Below, piece after piece: positions 48,375 through 59,403 of a stretch of 64,000 nucleotides of DNA (its first letter is position 1; every line of letters starts with the position of its first letter). The stretch is taken from NCBI GenBank assembly GCA_027924585.1, contig BSBM01001068.1, positions 1,332,501 to 1,396,500 of the forward strand. The letters run 5' to 3'. The notes under the pieces were generated by a model. That model was given only the letters and a program-made list of their open reading frames with translations. It was not told where the DNA came from and made no database searches. A program made the translations under genes and the position numbers. Source of the DNA: Larix kaempferi (taxonomy: Eukaryota > Streptophyta > Pinopsida > Pinales > Pinaceae).

Positions 48375-48956
48375 TGTTGATGTATATGTAGCTTCAGAAT
48401 GTATTTCACCCATCTATTTCATCTATGTATATTGTACTCCTATAGAGATGTTATTATTCCTCTATACGGAAGTGTCGTCATTTGTATTGACAAGTGTCAC
48501 AAGTGTCGTAAATTGTCGATGGGTTATTAGACCACCATGTGTGGGGTCAGCCCTAATTAAGTTATCCATGGGTTATTAGGATAAGTTAGACAAGTCGGCC
48601 CCATTAGTTTATTGGGCAGAATAGGACAAGTATAAATAGAGATCGGGAGATCTCTATTTGATCATTCACTTACTCACTCTTCCATCACTCGAAAAGTGGA
48701 ACACATGTGAGGAGGAGGATCAGCTGCTAGGAGAAGACTATCTCTTGTACTTTGGTTGTATCATTGCTCTCTCTATCTCTGAGGAAGTTGTGGGGTTTTT
48801 CACCTTTATGGTTTTCCCCAGTGAAACTCTCTGTGTCTATTGTCTCATGTGATTGCTTGGTGTGGTTGATATGCATTGTTATACTTGATATGCTGTACAT
48901 GTTATTCTCTCGGTAAAGATCCTAGAGTATATTGAATTAATGCTAAAAAATTAACA
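48375..48956 (+). repeat. 3' LTR of the copia element
   Basis: 582 bp, collinear with 41558-42139 with about 30 substitutions and no clear indel. Most differences are transitions. TATA box at 48631. Followed by the target duplication CTTCG (48957-48961). Confidence 0.95.
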
Positions 48957-49720
48957 CTTCGCTCCATTGAAACTTGATTTCCTTCTTTAACAACTTCTAC
49001 AGTGGAGCTGTGATTTGCACATACCTCTTGATAAAATTTGTATAGCATCATGTTTGCATGATCATAGCATGCAATTGTCACACTGAAGTAAGTGGTGGTA
49101 AGTCAACAATAGCTACAATATTCACTAGATCCACCAACAATCCTTGTCTGCAGACTACATGAACCAATAAAATACCAAATGGTGCACAAAAAATGCACTT
49201 CTTCATATTTAATGAGATATGAAATTGTCTGCATCTATCCAACATCAAACACAAAACTTCAAAGTGATTCTTCAATAGAATGAATATCATCTATTCATCT
49301 AGGTACACTTCTAAGAACTTATGAATGAACTCTTTGAAAGATGGGACAACCACTTTAGAGAATATTGTTGGCACATTCTTCAATCCAAATGACATCATTG
49401 TATATTGGTAACATCCCCATTCTGTCGCAAAGGTTGTCTTGTGTCTATCTTATGGTCAATCTTGATTTGATGCTACCCAGAAAAGCCATCAGTGAATGAG
49501 TAGGCTTCATGGCCTCCTACATTCTCTAGCACTTAATATGTGAATGCTGTAGGAAATGGATGACACAAATGTGCATAATTCAATTTGTGTAGATCCATGC
49601 AAATTATTATTTCTTGTCTTCTTATCTTGGACCACCATCGGACTGATCCATTCTGATTCTTCAATAGCTTCTATGATTCTTGCTTCCGGCATCTTGTCAA
49701 TTTCAGTCTTTACTTTTTCC
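48957..49720 (-). pseudogene. Reverse transcriptase of gypsy A
   Basis: The minus strand reads as gypsy RT: IEESEWISPMVVQDKK (about 49680-49630), then broken palm text (FTDGFSGYHQD near 49440), then LMLDRCRQFHISLNMKKCIF (49250-49190) and the thumb-connection up to 48957. The copia element interrupts it here, and RNase H resumes at 41557. The catalytic DD pair lies in a damaged stretch. Stops are frequent. Confidence 0.8.
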
Positions 49721-50049
49721 TTGTATACTACATTCAGTTGGCATGGCCTCTACTTCACTACTTTAATGATATCTTCATTTCTCCTAGCTCATTAGGAATT
49801 CCCTTCATCTCTAAAAATTTAGTGGGAAAAAGAACTGATATTTGCACAGTAAATTGACAGTATTTTCAACTATCTCATCATTCCAATATTCCCAAATATT
49901 TGCAAACTTTGTGTTCTCCATGCCAATATTCACTTTACGGGTCTTCAATGGTTTTCTGTAATTGTTAGATCCCAAATCAGGTCCTTCTACTGCATGCCCC
50001 CCCTTGGTTTATGGTATTTGCACATTCCTTAGGTTGTCATCCTCCTAGT
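49721..50049 (-). other. Linker of gypsy A between the gag-like segment and RT
   Basis: Minus-strand text with many stops and no recognisable domain, in the position of the linker before RT. Confidence 0.4.
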
Positions 50050-50650
50050 TTTCTTTGGCCACTTTATAACACTTCAAAAACTCCTCAATTGTCACAAACG
50101 ATCTATGTGCACTACATATGGGTATATCTCCTATTGTATCTTTGGGTGTAAAAATATTATCCTTGATAGTCTGCAATAGTACATCTACCGAATGGATATC
50201 ATATTCAATTCTAAATGTTTGTTTAAAATTTCATGTCATCTCCTCCTAGTCTGTTGTGCCTTTACATAATTCCAAGTATATATACCAATTCTTTAGAATG
50301 GTATCCAACGTGTGCACAAATATATGTTTCCATTCTTGCTTCGGCACTACACTCCATGTTGATATAAGCTATGCAACATGGTCTGATGGACAACTCAACC
50401 TCATGTATTTCTTCACAGTATACTTACTGCCAAATCTAACCTACATCATCCTTTTGCACTACTACCAATCATTCATTTTCTCCTTATTTACAACCCACCA
50501 TCTTGCAGGTGTCGCTTTTAGCACGACATCTAATGATAAAAAACTTTGTTGTTTTGATATTTGCACTTCAAATATTGTTAGAAAAGAAGCTACATCTGTG
50601 ATTCCATCATACTTTAGAAGATTAGCGCATTGAACATGTGATGTGTGCAC
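50050..50650 (-). pseudogene. Gag-like segment between protease and RT, gypsy A
   Basis: The open stretch 50650-50462 reads ...CANLLKYDGITDVASFLTIF... and then LKATPARWWVVNKEKMNDW, the tryptophan-rich motif of retrotransposon Gag capsids. It lies after the protease-like domain and before RT, an unexpected place for Gag. I have a recollection of similarly arranged plant gypsy elements but cannot verify it here. The following sequence to about 50050 is too eroded to read. Confidence 0.5.
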
Positions 50651-50879
50651 ACCTTCTCATATGTGATTCGTGCATCCATTGCTACCAATCTTCAAAAGCT
50701 TCTTCAAAGTCTGATGCACAAGAGTTGATATTGCGCTCGCTAAGTATATCATCATTAGTAGGATTCAGATAGTATTCCATTCTACCAGTCATGTTATATA
50801 GATTTTCCGTCTCTCCATTTCTAACTGGCTCCACATACTTTATCCCTTCTGTTGGGTCCAATGGCGCAGTGACTCTTAG

Positions 50880-51130
50880 ATTGTTCCCCTAAAAAATCAT
50901 TTATCTCTTCTTTAAATCAATATTGGCCTGATTAGAAAAATCCCATCCAAGTCCCAATAATGCAAGATATGGTTTGCTTTCATCAACAATCTCAATAACC
51001 TCAAAGTCGGTTATACTGCACACCCCATCCATATCAACAAGTACCCCAGTCAACCTTCCAATCAGGATAATTCTGTGTTGGTTAGCTAGTCTCAACTGAA
51101 CATTAGATCAAATCATCTTTGGCCTACCCA
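50880..51130 (-). pseudogene. Protease-like domain, gypsy A
   Basis: Minus-strand 51095-50901 reads RLANQHRIILIGRLTGVLVD ... ADFEV-like text ... ALLGLGWDFSNQANIDLKKR, the C-terminal half of a pepsin-like retroelement protease. The expected D-S/T-G triad upstream (about 51200) is replaced by text like LDSNVNVFPK and is not recognisable, so I cannot point to the catalytic residue. Confidence 0.6.
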
Positions 51131-52190
51131 TCATTTCACATGTTTGTTTTGGAAAAACATTTACATTAGAATCCAAATGTAGAATGATATAGTCCATGCC
51201 ATAATTTCCTACCTATGCACTGAGGCAGAACTTCCTGTTGTTCCTTCTATTGAACTACATCTAGTTAACTGCAACCAGTTCTTCCCTCTCTTGCATGCAG
51301 CGATCGATATCTAGCGCAGTATACCAAAAGTAGATTCATCCTTTATCAATTCTAAATAACTTTTCAAGAAAATTTTCAAAGTGAATAACTTTTCATATGA
51401 ACTCTCTAGTACTGAGTAGTCATATGCTGGAGGCATGTCATGTACATGTGGTCTATCATATGCTTGTCATGACGATGATGCTCGAAAGTCTGGTTTCAGG
51501 AGCTCCTTCCTTGCTTGTTAGTATGTGTCTTTCTCCCTTTGAGGATCAAACATTGGGATTTTTCCTGCAGCTCTCCTCACCCATTGTTTGGTGCCCAATT
51601 CTTGCTCTTTCACATCATCTCCCGTCCTTTATCCTCTGCACATAATGGTTGCTATGCTTGGTTTTTCATCATGCTCTTCTGTTGCAATCATCTACACATT
51701 TTTATTTTGGTTTTGATTCAGAATCCTACTCTGGTTTGGGTTTTGATTATGATTCCTATTCAAGTTCTGATTTTGATTTTGATTTGGATTGTGATTTCTC
51801 CTCTGCTATGATTTTGTGACCAAAAGTGGCCACTCTTATGTCGCATGATCAACCTATCTGTGGTATGTGTGTGTTGTACACGAGTTCTAGAAGTCCTGTG
51901 CAAAATTTCCATGTTGACCACAGTTGTAGCAGATGATTGACCCTCTACCTCTACCAAATCCTCCTCTTCCTTGACCTTTGAATTCTCCACAACCTCCTTG
52001 ATTATAGTCCCCTAGAGCATTGGTTTGTTGTGCCATTGATTTTCATCCAAATTTCCTTTGGACCCTGTATGCATCTGAAGCGCACTCTCTCATGAGGTCT
52101 AGTGTCCAATAATCCTTCTCATCGTGTCCTACTGATTTACAAAAATTGCTAAACATAATTCTTGGGATACTCACATATTTTTGTAGCAAT
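51131..52190 (-). pseudogene. Gag C-terminal and zinc-knuckle remnant, gypsy A
   Basis: From the right LTR inward the minus strand reads YWTLDLMRECASDAYRVQ (about 52115-52060). An Asn/Gln-rich basic segment and a knuckle-like CYNCGQHGNFAQDF follow (about 51930-51890), in which the last Cys is replaced by Phe. The N-terminal capsid and the primer site expected between this and the LTR are missing. Confidence 0.6.
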
Positions 52191-52980
52191 TGTTGACCAA
52201 CGCGACCTCAATCGACAGGGGTTTGCCTCACTGTCAACACCTACCACAGTCTCCCTGGACACTGGCCCGGACAGGTTTGAGCCTACCCAACAACACCCGC
52301 AGAGCGGATGAGGTCTCACCCAAGGTGTCTAAGAAGAGCAGACGGAACCATGTTTCTGCCGAGGGAGGAGGAGAGTTGTGGTTGCATGAACTAGCTCTAT
52401 TGCAATACTTAAACAGAAACTTTAAACATTCGACATGGAGTTATAACATATTACTTAATCGCAACATTTATCATCACAGCAACAGTAAGCAGACATTGCA
52501 TCAAGAAAATATAACAACATTCATATATTGCAACATTGCACAAAGATCGTACCAAAACATCATCATTGTATTACTGTCTCAGTCATATACCAGAAGCAAA
52601 AACATAGATTTCCATATACATCCATCTTCTTATTGCTCGCCCACTCTCTATCTCTATATATCTGTCTAACACTTACAACTCTCATCTATTTATAGGCTTC
52701 TGCCATTACAATGTTTGTCCACTTACAAACGACTTCCTAACCAACACTATGGACAAATGACCCAATATCTAACTGACTCGGTCCAAATGACCCAAAAACC
52801 CGCATACTGCAGTACAAATGACTCAAACTTACATATCATATGGTCCAAGTGACCCAAAACCCGTCAACTACGGTATAATTTAACACAAAATACTCCTTCT
52901 GCTCCCTCATCTGATGTGTCGCAGGGTCGGCAGTATTGCGACATTTCCTCATTGAACCACCTGCCAACAGGCCCCCAACA
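52191..52980 (-). repeat. LTR at the right end of gypsy A
   Basis: On the minus strand it runs from TGTTGGGGGCCTGTTGG to TTGGTCAACA (790 bp). CAAT flanks both ends (52187-52190 and 52981-52984). The outer flank resembles the internal flank of the 35279-35960 LTR, so this LTR may be the 3' LTR of a related truncated copy and not the 5' LTR of element A. Confidence 0.6.
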
Positions 52981-53473
52981 CAATCTTGTGGCTCGCCCTC
53001 GAGCCATGTCAACTGCTGGACATAGTACACGCTGTGGTATTTACTTTGAAGTCTACATACGGCTAATCGACGTTCCTACAACTGTTCTTGCTGTCTGGAT
53101 CACACGGTGGTGTTCTGTGCCTTCTGTTACGCTGACCAACATCTTGCTGTTCTGTAAGTTTTACCCGAAAGTGGGGATCCCCCAGCTTGCTTTCATGCAC
53201 GTCTCAAACTCATCCTCGAGTCTCTGAGAATGGTACAGACATGAAGGAAAAGAGGACGAACAGTACCAATGTGCGAAATTAGAAGATGACTCTGGCACAT
53301 TTGTTTCGCAACAGCAAACGGCTCCTACTATGGTCGAGGAGCTACCGCCCCAACCATCTCATTGCTCAAGAAGAGAAAAATCCTTCGAACAACTACTGCG
53401 TACTTAAACATGCTGGACCGACCCTTGGCTCGGTCATACCACAATGTAAATGCACCCGCCGTATCAAGGCGCA
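52981..53473 (-). repeat. Possible internal 3' end of a gypsy A relative
   Basis: The first 50 bases (cttgtggctcgccctcgagc...) align with those next to the left LTR of gypsy A (cttgtttctcgtcctgaaca...). That is what a polypurine-proximal region of the same family would show. The rest has no recognised domain. On the plus strand 52916-53406 is readable with one TGA at 53225, but I recognise nothing in it. GCGCA at 53469-53473 would be the left target duplication of gypsy B. Confidence 0.4.
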
Positions 53474-54764
53474 TAGTGAGCTCCTAATGTGGATGCCTAA
53501 TGAGGGCAGCTCTACCAAGAGCCTACTTTAAATGTCAACCCTAGGAACGTACAAACTTTAGAGATGCATGCAATATCTGTGCTCTTATAGGATAATCTCT
53601 TGTCACAGTTGGATGTTGGTATCAATGTTCTAAAGATTGTCTAGTAAATATGAAAACTGATTATGCTATGGAATTAAATATTGGAAAGCAATAAATCTAA
53701 TTTAAAAGAATTAAAGTACCAAAAGCAGTAAATTTGTTCTAAGAAATAAAAATACCAAAAGCAGTAAATCTATTCTAAGAAATAAAACAGTAAATCTATT
53801 TTAAATAATTGAAATGCTGAAAAGTGAAGGAGATGATCTTACGAAATTACTTAATGCGGAATGGTAAATATAGAAAATGAAAATGTCATAACATATCTAT
53901 TCTAAGATTTGGGAAAACAAAGCCTGTAGTTACTTTATACCTAAAACTAGAATTTTGATCTAAACCATTTTAAATCCCAAAACTAATATTGAAGTGCAAT
54001 TGTTTCAAGCTATCCATCTACTACTAAAGAAATTGATCACAATGAGAAACAGTCAAAAACCTCAGATATAAACCATGATATTGAAAGCAAAGCTGATACA
54101 CATGCAATCGTTGATTCAAATATGCGTTGAAAGAAAGAACCTACAGGACTACTGAAACTGTTCTGCTGTACTATAGAGTGTATTATAAACTACTACAGAA
54201 ATAATAAATCATTCAAGCGCTTCCATATGTAATAGAACTGTTCATCAATGTAAAACGCATAATTGAAAGAAATACCTGCAAATAGAAATCTCCTGACCTA
54301 CGTGTTGGAGGGGCCCTCCCCAACCCGTATGCAGGAGAGAATAAAGCTTAGAAACGCTGGCTGGAATTAATCATCATTCTCTTATTAAAATGTAAAATCC
54401 ATGTCAAAACAAAGGTCTGTACTTCGCAATATCGATAGGGTAGAAAACGTTAAAACAATGTTTTTCTCAAAATAATAGCAAGGGCCTCTCGCTACCCGAG
54501 AGGTCCATATTTATATGATTTTAATGTTGATCCTAATTGATTGTCAAAATGCCGATTCTTCTTGAAAGTGGGAGTGCGTCCTCTATAAATCTAGAAACAA
54601 GGCGCCAAGCTTGGTGATCCTTTAGTCTTCTACACGTCCATCCTTTAATGACCTTGAACCTGCTCAATCACACTTGGTTTCCATATAATCAGTTTATTTG
54701 ATATGCATTCTAACATACAAGAATAATCATAAAAAAAAATTCATTAAATAATTAAAGTAAAACA
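53474..54764 (-). repeat. 3' LTR of gypsy B
   Basis: On the minus strand it starts TGTTTTACTTTAATT right after the purine tract and ends GGAGCTCACTA. The last 177 bases match 63824-64000 (start of the other LTR in window order) with scattered substitutions, which proves it is an LTR. The length is 1,291 bp. Confidence 0.9.
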
Positions 54765-54775
54765 CTTTTCCCACA
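54765..54775 (-). other. Polypurine tract of gypsy B
   Basis: GTGGGAAAAG on the minus strand lies directly before the TG of the LTR. Confidence 0.7.
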
Positions 54776-54810
54776 ATTGAGTGTGTTTCTTTGCCATTGC
54801 TTGAGCTGGA

Positions 54811-57159
54811 CTATGGAAAAAGGGTTATCAAATACTTGAAAATTGGACCCATCATTCTCTCCCCTACTTGAAGGATTAACCCATCCTTGGGTGACTTATT
54901 CAATTCGTCGATGACCTCCATGATATCCCATGCTACCACCTTAGGTGTTCCTGCCTGCTTGAGATATCCAAAATTCTGATATTCCTTGGCCCATGCCTTC
55001 CTCTCTTCCTCTTCGTTAATCTGTTCTTTGAGGACTGGGGAAAGAAAGAATGGGGGATTCAGCCTCATCCCAATCCACTTGAGTTGGTTTCTTGCCAGGG
55101 ATTCTTTGTAGAGTGTGGTTTTGAAAAGAGCATCCTTAAGCCTAAGGGGAGAGTGGAGTTCTCTTCTTTTTAGATTGTTTGCCACCCTGCTCCACCTTTC
55201 CCTGATGGACTCATTAACTTCCTTTTGTGTGCTGCAGAGTGTAATGTCAAAATGAATCACCGCCTCCTATTGTTTTGCGAGGAGAATGGGTATCAATTCC
55301 TAGTCTTGAGTGATGATCCTGTGGTTATAGATTATTCCCTCAGGGTGAGTTGGCTCTGGTCTGATCATTAATGGGGTTTTCCATTTGGATGCAACATAGA
55401 GATGATAGTCCTGGGATCGTTCAATTTCGTGGTTCATCCATGAACACAATGCCCTTAATTGGAAATCGCCCATATATGGGTTTGGCGACTAGTTGGGCGA
55501 GCCAGAAACTATGAAATTGTGCAAGAAGAACTCACTCAATTGGTCCTTCTCCAGCTCTATGGAGTTCAAAGATGCATCAATAAATTCTTTGGGAGTGCTT
55601 ACCTCTATAGGGAGACCTTTCTTCAACCTCTGGAGCTGGAATTTGCCCCATTTCTCTTGTAAATAAATTACATATACCGCCAACGGTGGTCTGAGGTCAC
55701 ACAGTCTCTCATATATGCCGATATTAGTGGCAAAAACATCCTTAAATTTGATAATCTCCTGGTCTTTCTTTACTAATTTGTTCTGTGCTTCAGCCAACTT
55801 TTCTTGCAGTGCTAAATTCTTCTGCTCGGCCAGCTGGAGCTCTTCTGCATGATGCATCTTTAGGATTTGTGTCTTCTCGGGTGAGAATGGGGGAGGTGTG
55901 GCCTGGCTTCCTGGATCAATTCTTAATGTTGCCAACTCATTTCTGAGCCTTTCCAATTCTGCTCATGCTTCAGCGAGCTAGGAAATGACCTCGGGGTCTT
56001 CATTATGTTTTGAAGGGTTTTCCTGAAAGTTGCCTTGCTCCTGTAAGCTCTACTCTTCTTCTTTATCCATTTCTTCTTCTGTATCCTGTTTTTCCTCTTC
56101 ATTCCTTTCCTCTTCTTCATCGTCTTCCTCTTTTTCTTCTTCGTCCTCTTATTTATCTATAGTGGGATCCTTCTGATCTATAAAAGGATCAATGTCATCA
56201 TCAGACACATTGGTAATCAGGGGGCTAGGTTCCCTTTCTTTCTCCTTGGAGACTCAGATTTTAGATACCTGCGTGAATCTCTTGCCGTGCCTCTTCGACC
56301 CCTAAATACTGGTAGGAATATCTAGGTCTAATTTGGGGGAGTCCTCTTTAGAGTGTTTTATTTTGGCCAAGGTGTTGTCCACACTGTCTAAGTCAATTTT
56401 TCCTTTTGCCCCTGATACAGAGGTGGTCTTACTTTTTGATTTAGGTGGCAAGGGCGTAGTCCTTATTCTCTGAACGTCCTCAGCAGACACCATGATGAAC
56501 TCCTCCCAAGAGAGCTCTGGAATCTGAGCTTTTAGCTCCTCACCAACTATTAGTTTGATCAGCCCATGATGGGCCAAAGCATCCTCTTTTCCCTTAGCCA
56601 CCTTCCTGCTCATCTCTACTAGGGATTGGAGCAGGTAAAATGGAATGCTAATATTTCTATTTGATGAAATGTGACTTCTATGCTTGAGAAGCTCTAAAAT
56701 ATGAAAATGGAAAATGGGAACATAGCTTAATCTTCCAGTGCACGTAATATACCTCAGGATAATTGCAGCCATTTCATCCCATGGTGCTGGCATGGAGGGT
56801 CTTTTGAATCCATTTTTGTCCTCATCATAAAACTCTCCATGCTCAAAGAATGATGCTTTTGCTGTGTGGTTTGCCTCCCAGTCATTGCTGCTCCAATGCA
56901 GGCCCATCGGAAGACTAGTGTGTTTGGCTATCATGTCCTCATCCACTTTTATGCGTAAACCCTTCACCTGGGTGACGTACTGTTCATCCTTAATATGCTT
57001 GAAGTTTCTTGCGAAATCCTGGGCTACCCCTGTATGGTATCCTCTTAGTCCAAGGATAAATGGCATCCAGCCTGAGTTGTGAATGATCTGCAGGACTCTC
57101 GGGCTTTGATAAATGGCACTGTGATCTTTCGGTTCACTCTTTTTAAAACCCTTTGTCAT
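54811..57159 (-). pseudogene. ORF3 of gypsy B (extra ORF after integrase)
   Basis: A single minus-strand frame of 783 codons from the ATG at 57159 to the stop at 54811. The first 285 codons (57159-56302) are fully open and include LQIIHNSGWMPFILGLRGYH, a VKGLRIKVDEDMIA segment and SIPFYLLQSLVEMSRKV. This part resembles the 'putative plant transposon protein' domain seen in Athila-type elements, from memory. Acidic stretches follow (about 56160-56090). Then comes a predicted coiled coil (55956-55720: EELQLAEQKNLALQEKLAEA), and a basic C-terminal part (55260-54811). Nine internal stops, six of them TAG, lie after 56302. I see no signal peptide or membrane helix, so an envelope role is not supported. 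Function unknown. Confidence 0.7.
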
Positions 57160-58251
57160 TTTTAGAATCTTCTTTATAACCAGACAAAACCAGGGCTTTT
57201 AGAATGTAGTTTTATACCTTTAACTTGGTCGGGCTCTGCTTACAGGTTCAAGGAATACAATGGTGGCTACTTATCGGGAATTCTGGGTGGTTACTTATAT
57301 GCAAAATCGTGGAATATTTTACACCCTAATTCACTGCCTTTCTACACCTATCCTTTCCATCATACCTGTACTTGCCACTTTTAATCCCCTATTTTTCATG
57401 ATCGATCTCTACCTTCTCATGATCGACCTCTGTACTTCATGTGGTGAAGGTTGCGATCATGATTTGCTGAGGATGACGGGACTTTGGTAGCAATCATGAG
57501 TTATGAAGGTCATTCCACCATGCCACCGATTTGAAATGGAAGCTGTCTACAACTGACTAGAAACGAATGTATTGTGAGAAATTTTTTTACCTTAAGAATC
57601 AAATAAAATCGTTTTAGAGATTACCTTGGTATGTATGCATACCTGCATTGATGATCTAGTGCTTTTTTTACGCATGGTGGATTCTGTAGTATATTTTGGC
57701 GGTGTCTGTATTTTATTTCTGCATGTCAGTGGTTACGTGCATAGGCTGCTTTTTCCATTTTGCGCGTTTTGAATTTGCTAAATATGTGCTTTTGAAAATT
57801 GTGCCAATTGTTGATACGACTCAGGCGATCGTGCTTTATATTTGGATGTTTGCATGGTTGGATGTGATTGGATCCCTTGAATAACTTGCAGGCTCGCTTG
57901 AATATGTTTGAAAAAGGTTGGCATGGTGTGTCTTGAAGAAATCCGTAGTATATGAAGATTGATTTCTGCATGTAGACATGGCTGGCTCACTTGAATTTAT
58001 TTCAGGCTCACTTGAATAAATGGCAGCCTCGCTTGATACATTTTGTAGGCTCACTTGAATTGACGGCAGCCTCGCTTGAATGATTGTGCAGGCTCGCTTG
58101 AATAGGTTGATGCCTTGTAAACTTCCTGTTACCCCTTTTTTTCTCTTTTATATATATATATATATTTTTCTCTTTTTTTTGTTTTTTTTGTTTTCATGAT
58201 ATGTGTTGAAGTTTACTGATTTGCAGCATGCTCTATCAGCATCAATTGTTG
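57160..58251 (-). other. Spacer between integrase and ORF3 of gypsy B
   Basis: About 1.1 kb with no domain. It could hold a promoter or splice acceptor for ORF3, but I see no convincing signal. Contains the 21-22-base repeats listed separately and an AT run near 58148-58165. Confidence 0.5.
57984..58110. repeat. 21-22-bp tandem repeat (GGCTCACTTGAAT units)
   Basis: The word ggctcacttgaat, or gcctcgcttgaat, begins at 57984, 58005, 58026, 58048, 58069 and 58091, steps of 21 or 22 bases. A seventh, isolated copy lies at 57891. The linkers between words vary. Confidence 0.85.
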
Positions 58252-59403
58252 CTAGTAGAGTACTTGTGTAAATTCTTCTTTGGACTGTGGTTTTTTGTAT
58301 ATTTTTAGGCGATGCCCATTCATTATCATGGGGAACTCATCATCATCAATTGTAATAATTCTCATAGCGCCATTGTCATAAATTTTCTGTATAATGTAAG
58401 GTCCAAGCCATCTAGTGGTTAGCTGTCCTTTGAATGTGTGAAATCTAGAGTTGTAGAGTAGTGCCCAATCACCTTCGTTGAATTTCTTATCCTTCAAATG
58501 TTGGTCATGCCATTTCTTCCTTTGTTGTTGGATGATTTCAGTATGTGTAAGTGCTTGTTGGCGGTGTTCATCCAGTTGATTTAGCTGTAGCATGCATTCT
58601 TTTTGAATGTCTGATAGGTTCATATTTAGATCGGATGCAATTCTTAATGTTTTTACTTCAAATTCGATTGGTAGCATGACCATTTTCCCATAGACCAATT
58701 CATAAGGTGTGAATCCTGTTGTTGTTTTCTATGTAGTATTGTAAGCCCAAACTGCTTCACTAAGTCTGTCAACCCAATCCCTTTTGTGAAGTTGGACAGT
58801 TTTTGTCAAGATTCTCTCTAATTCCCTGTTGGTTACCTCAGCTTGACCATTTCCTTGAGGGTGGTAGGAGGATGACTATCTGTGCTTTACATTGTTTCTT
58901 TTCATCAAGTCTTTAATTAAATTTGATGTGAATTGTGGTCCTTGATCAGAAACTACTTCTCTTGGCACCCCAAATCTGTGAAATATCTGCTCAGTAAAGA
59001 ATTTGGCCACACTGGATTCATTTGCAGCAGCCAGTGCTGCTACCTCTGTCCATTTTGTAAGGTAATTAGTGCATACAAGGATGTAGCTCTTCTGATTGGA
59101 CTGTGGGTTGAATGGGCCAACAAAATCAAATCCCCACTTATCGAATGCCTCGAAAGAGATTTGTGGATGAAGTGGCATTTCTTGTTTTTGTGTTGGCTTT
59201 CCCATTCTCTGGCAATCGTCACAATGGGACACATACTCATAAGCATCTCTGTGGAGTGTTGGCCAATAATACCCTATTTGCAAGATCTTGTAGGCTATCG
59301 TTTTTGCAGCGTAGTGTCCTCCACAGGGTTCATTGTGGGTGGCATGCATTATGTCATGTACCTCATCTTCCATAATGCACCTTCTAAGTACTTGATCTAG
59401 TCC
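58252..59403 (-). pseudogene. Integrase of gypsy B
   Basis: The zinc-binding region HATHNEPCGGHY ... HCDDCQRMGK (about 59340-59200) is intact. The core follows with WGFDFVGPF (first Asp), VVSDQGPQFTS (second Asp) and NGQAEVTNRELE (Glu), so all three catalytic acids are present. The C-terminal part ends with TTRWLGPYIIQKIYDNGAM and NGHRLKIY. It ends at TAG 58252-58254. Internal stops are TAG 58876-58878, just before the SSYHPQG segment, and TAG 58729-58731, where relatives have a Trp in YNTTW. It would insert the element DNA into chromosomes. Confidence 0.92.

Larger units (their letters stand above)
41558..48956 (+). mobile_element. Complete Ty1/copia retrotransposon nested in gypsy A
   Basis: A 7,399-bp element with 582-bp LTRs, a primer site, gag, protease, integrase, RT, RNase H, a polypurine tract and a 5-bp target duplication (CTTCG). 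The order PR-IN-RT-RH defines copia. The coding frame from 42714 to 46754 has no shift but has six internal stops. The LTRs differ at about 30 of 582 positions by my count (about 5 percent), so it is a moderately old insertion. Between the RNase H stop and the 3' LTR lie 1.6 kb of non-coding DNA with two minisatellites. Confidence 0.95.
35279..52980 (-). mobile_element. Ty3/gypsy retrotransposon element A, with nested copia
   Basis: A minus-strand gypsy element is bounded by LTR-like ends that start TGTTAGGGGCC (35960) and TGTTGGGGGCC (52980) and end CCAACA or TCAACA. From right to left it has a gag/zinc-knuckle remnant, protease, a gag-like segment, RT, the copia insertion, RNase H, integrase, an extra open frame and the 3' LTR. 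The two LTRs are strongly diverged (682 and 790 bp), and gag runs straight into the right LTR with no primer site. The right LTR may therefore belong to a related element. The coding region is full of stops. It is older than the copia that split it. Confidence 0.75.

Noticed and set aside
52190-52669. 159-codon plus-strand open frame
   Set aside because: Lies entirely within an LTR and opposite to the element. No recognisable domain.
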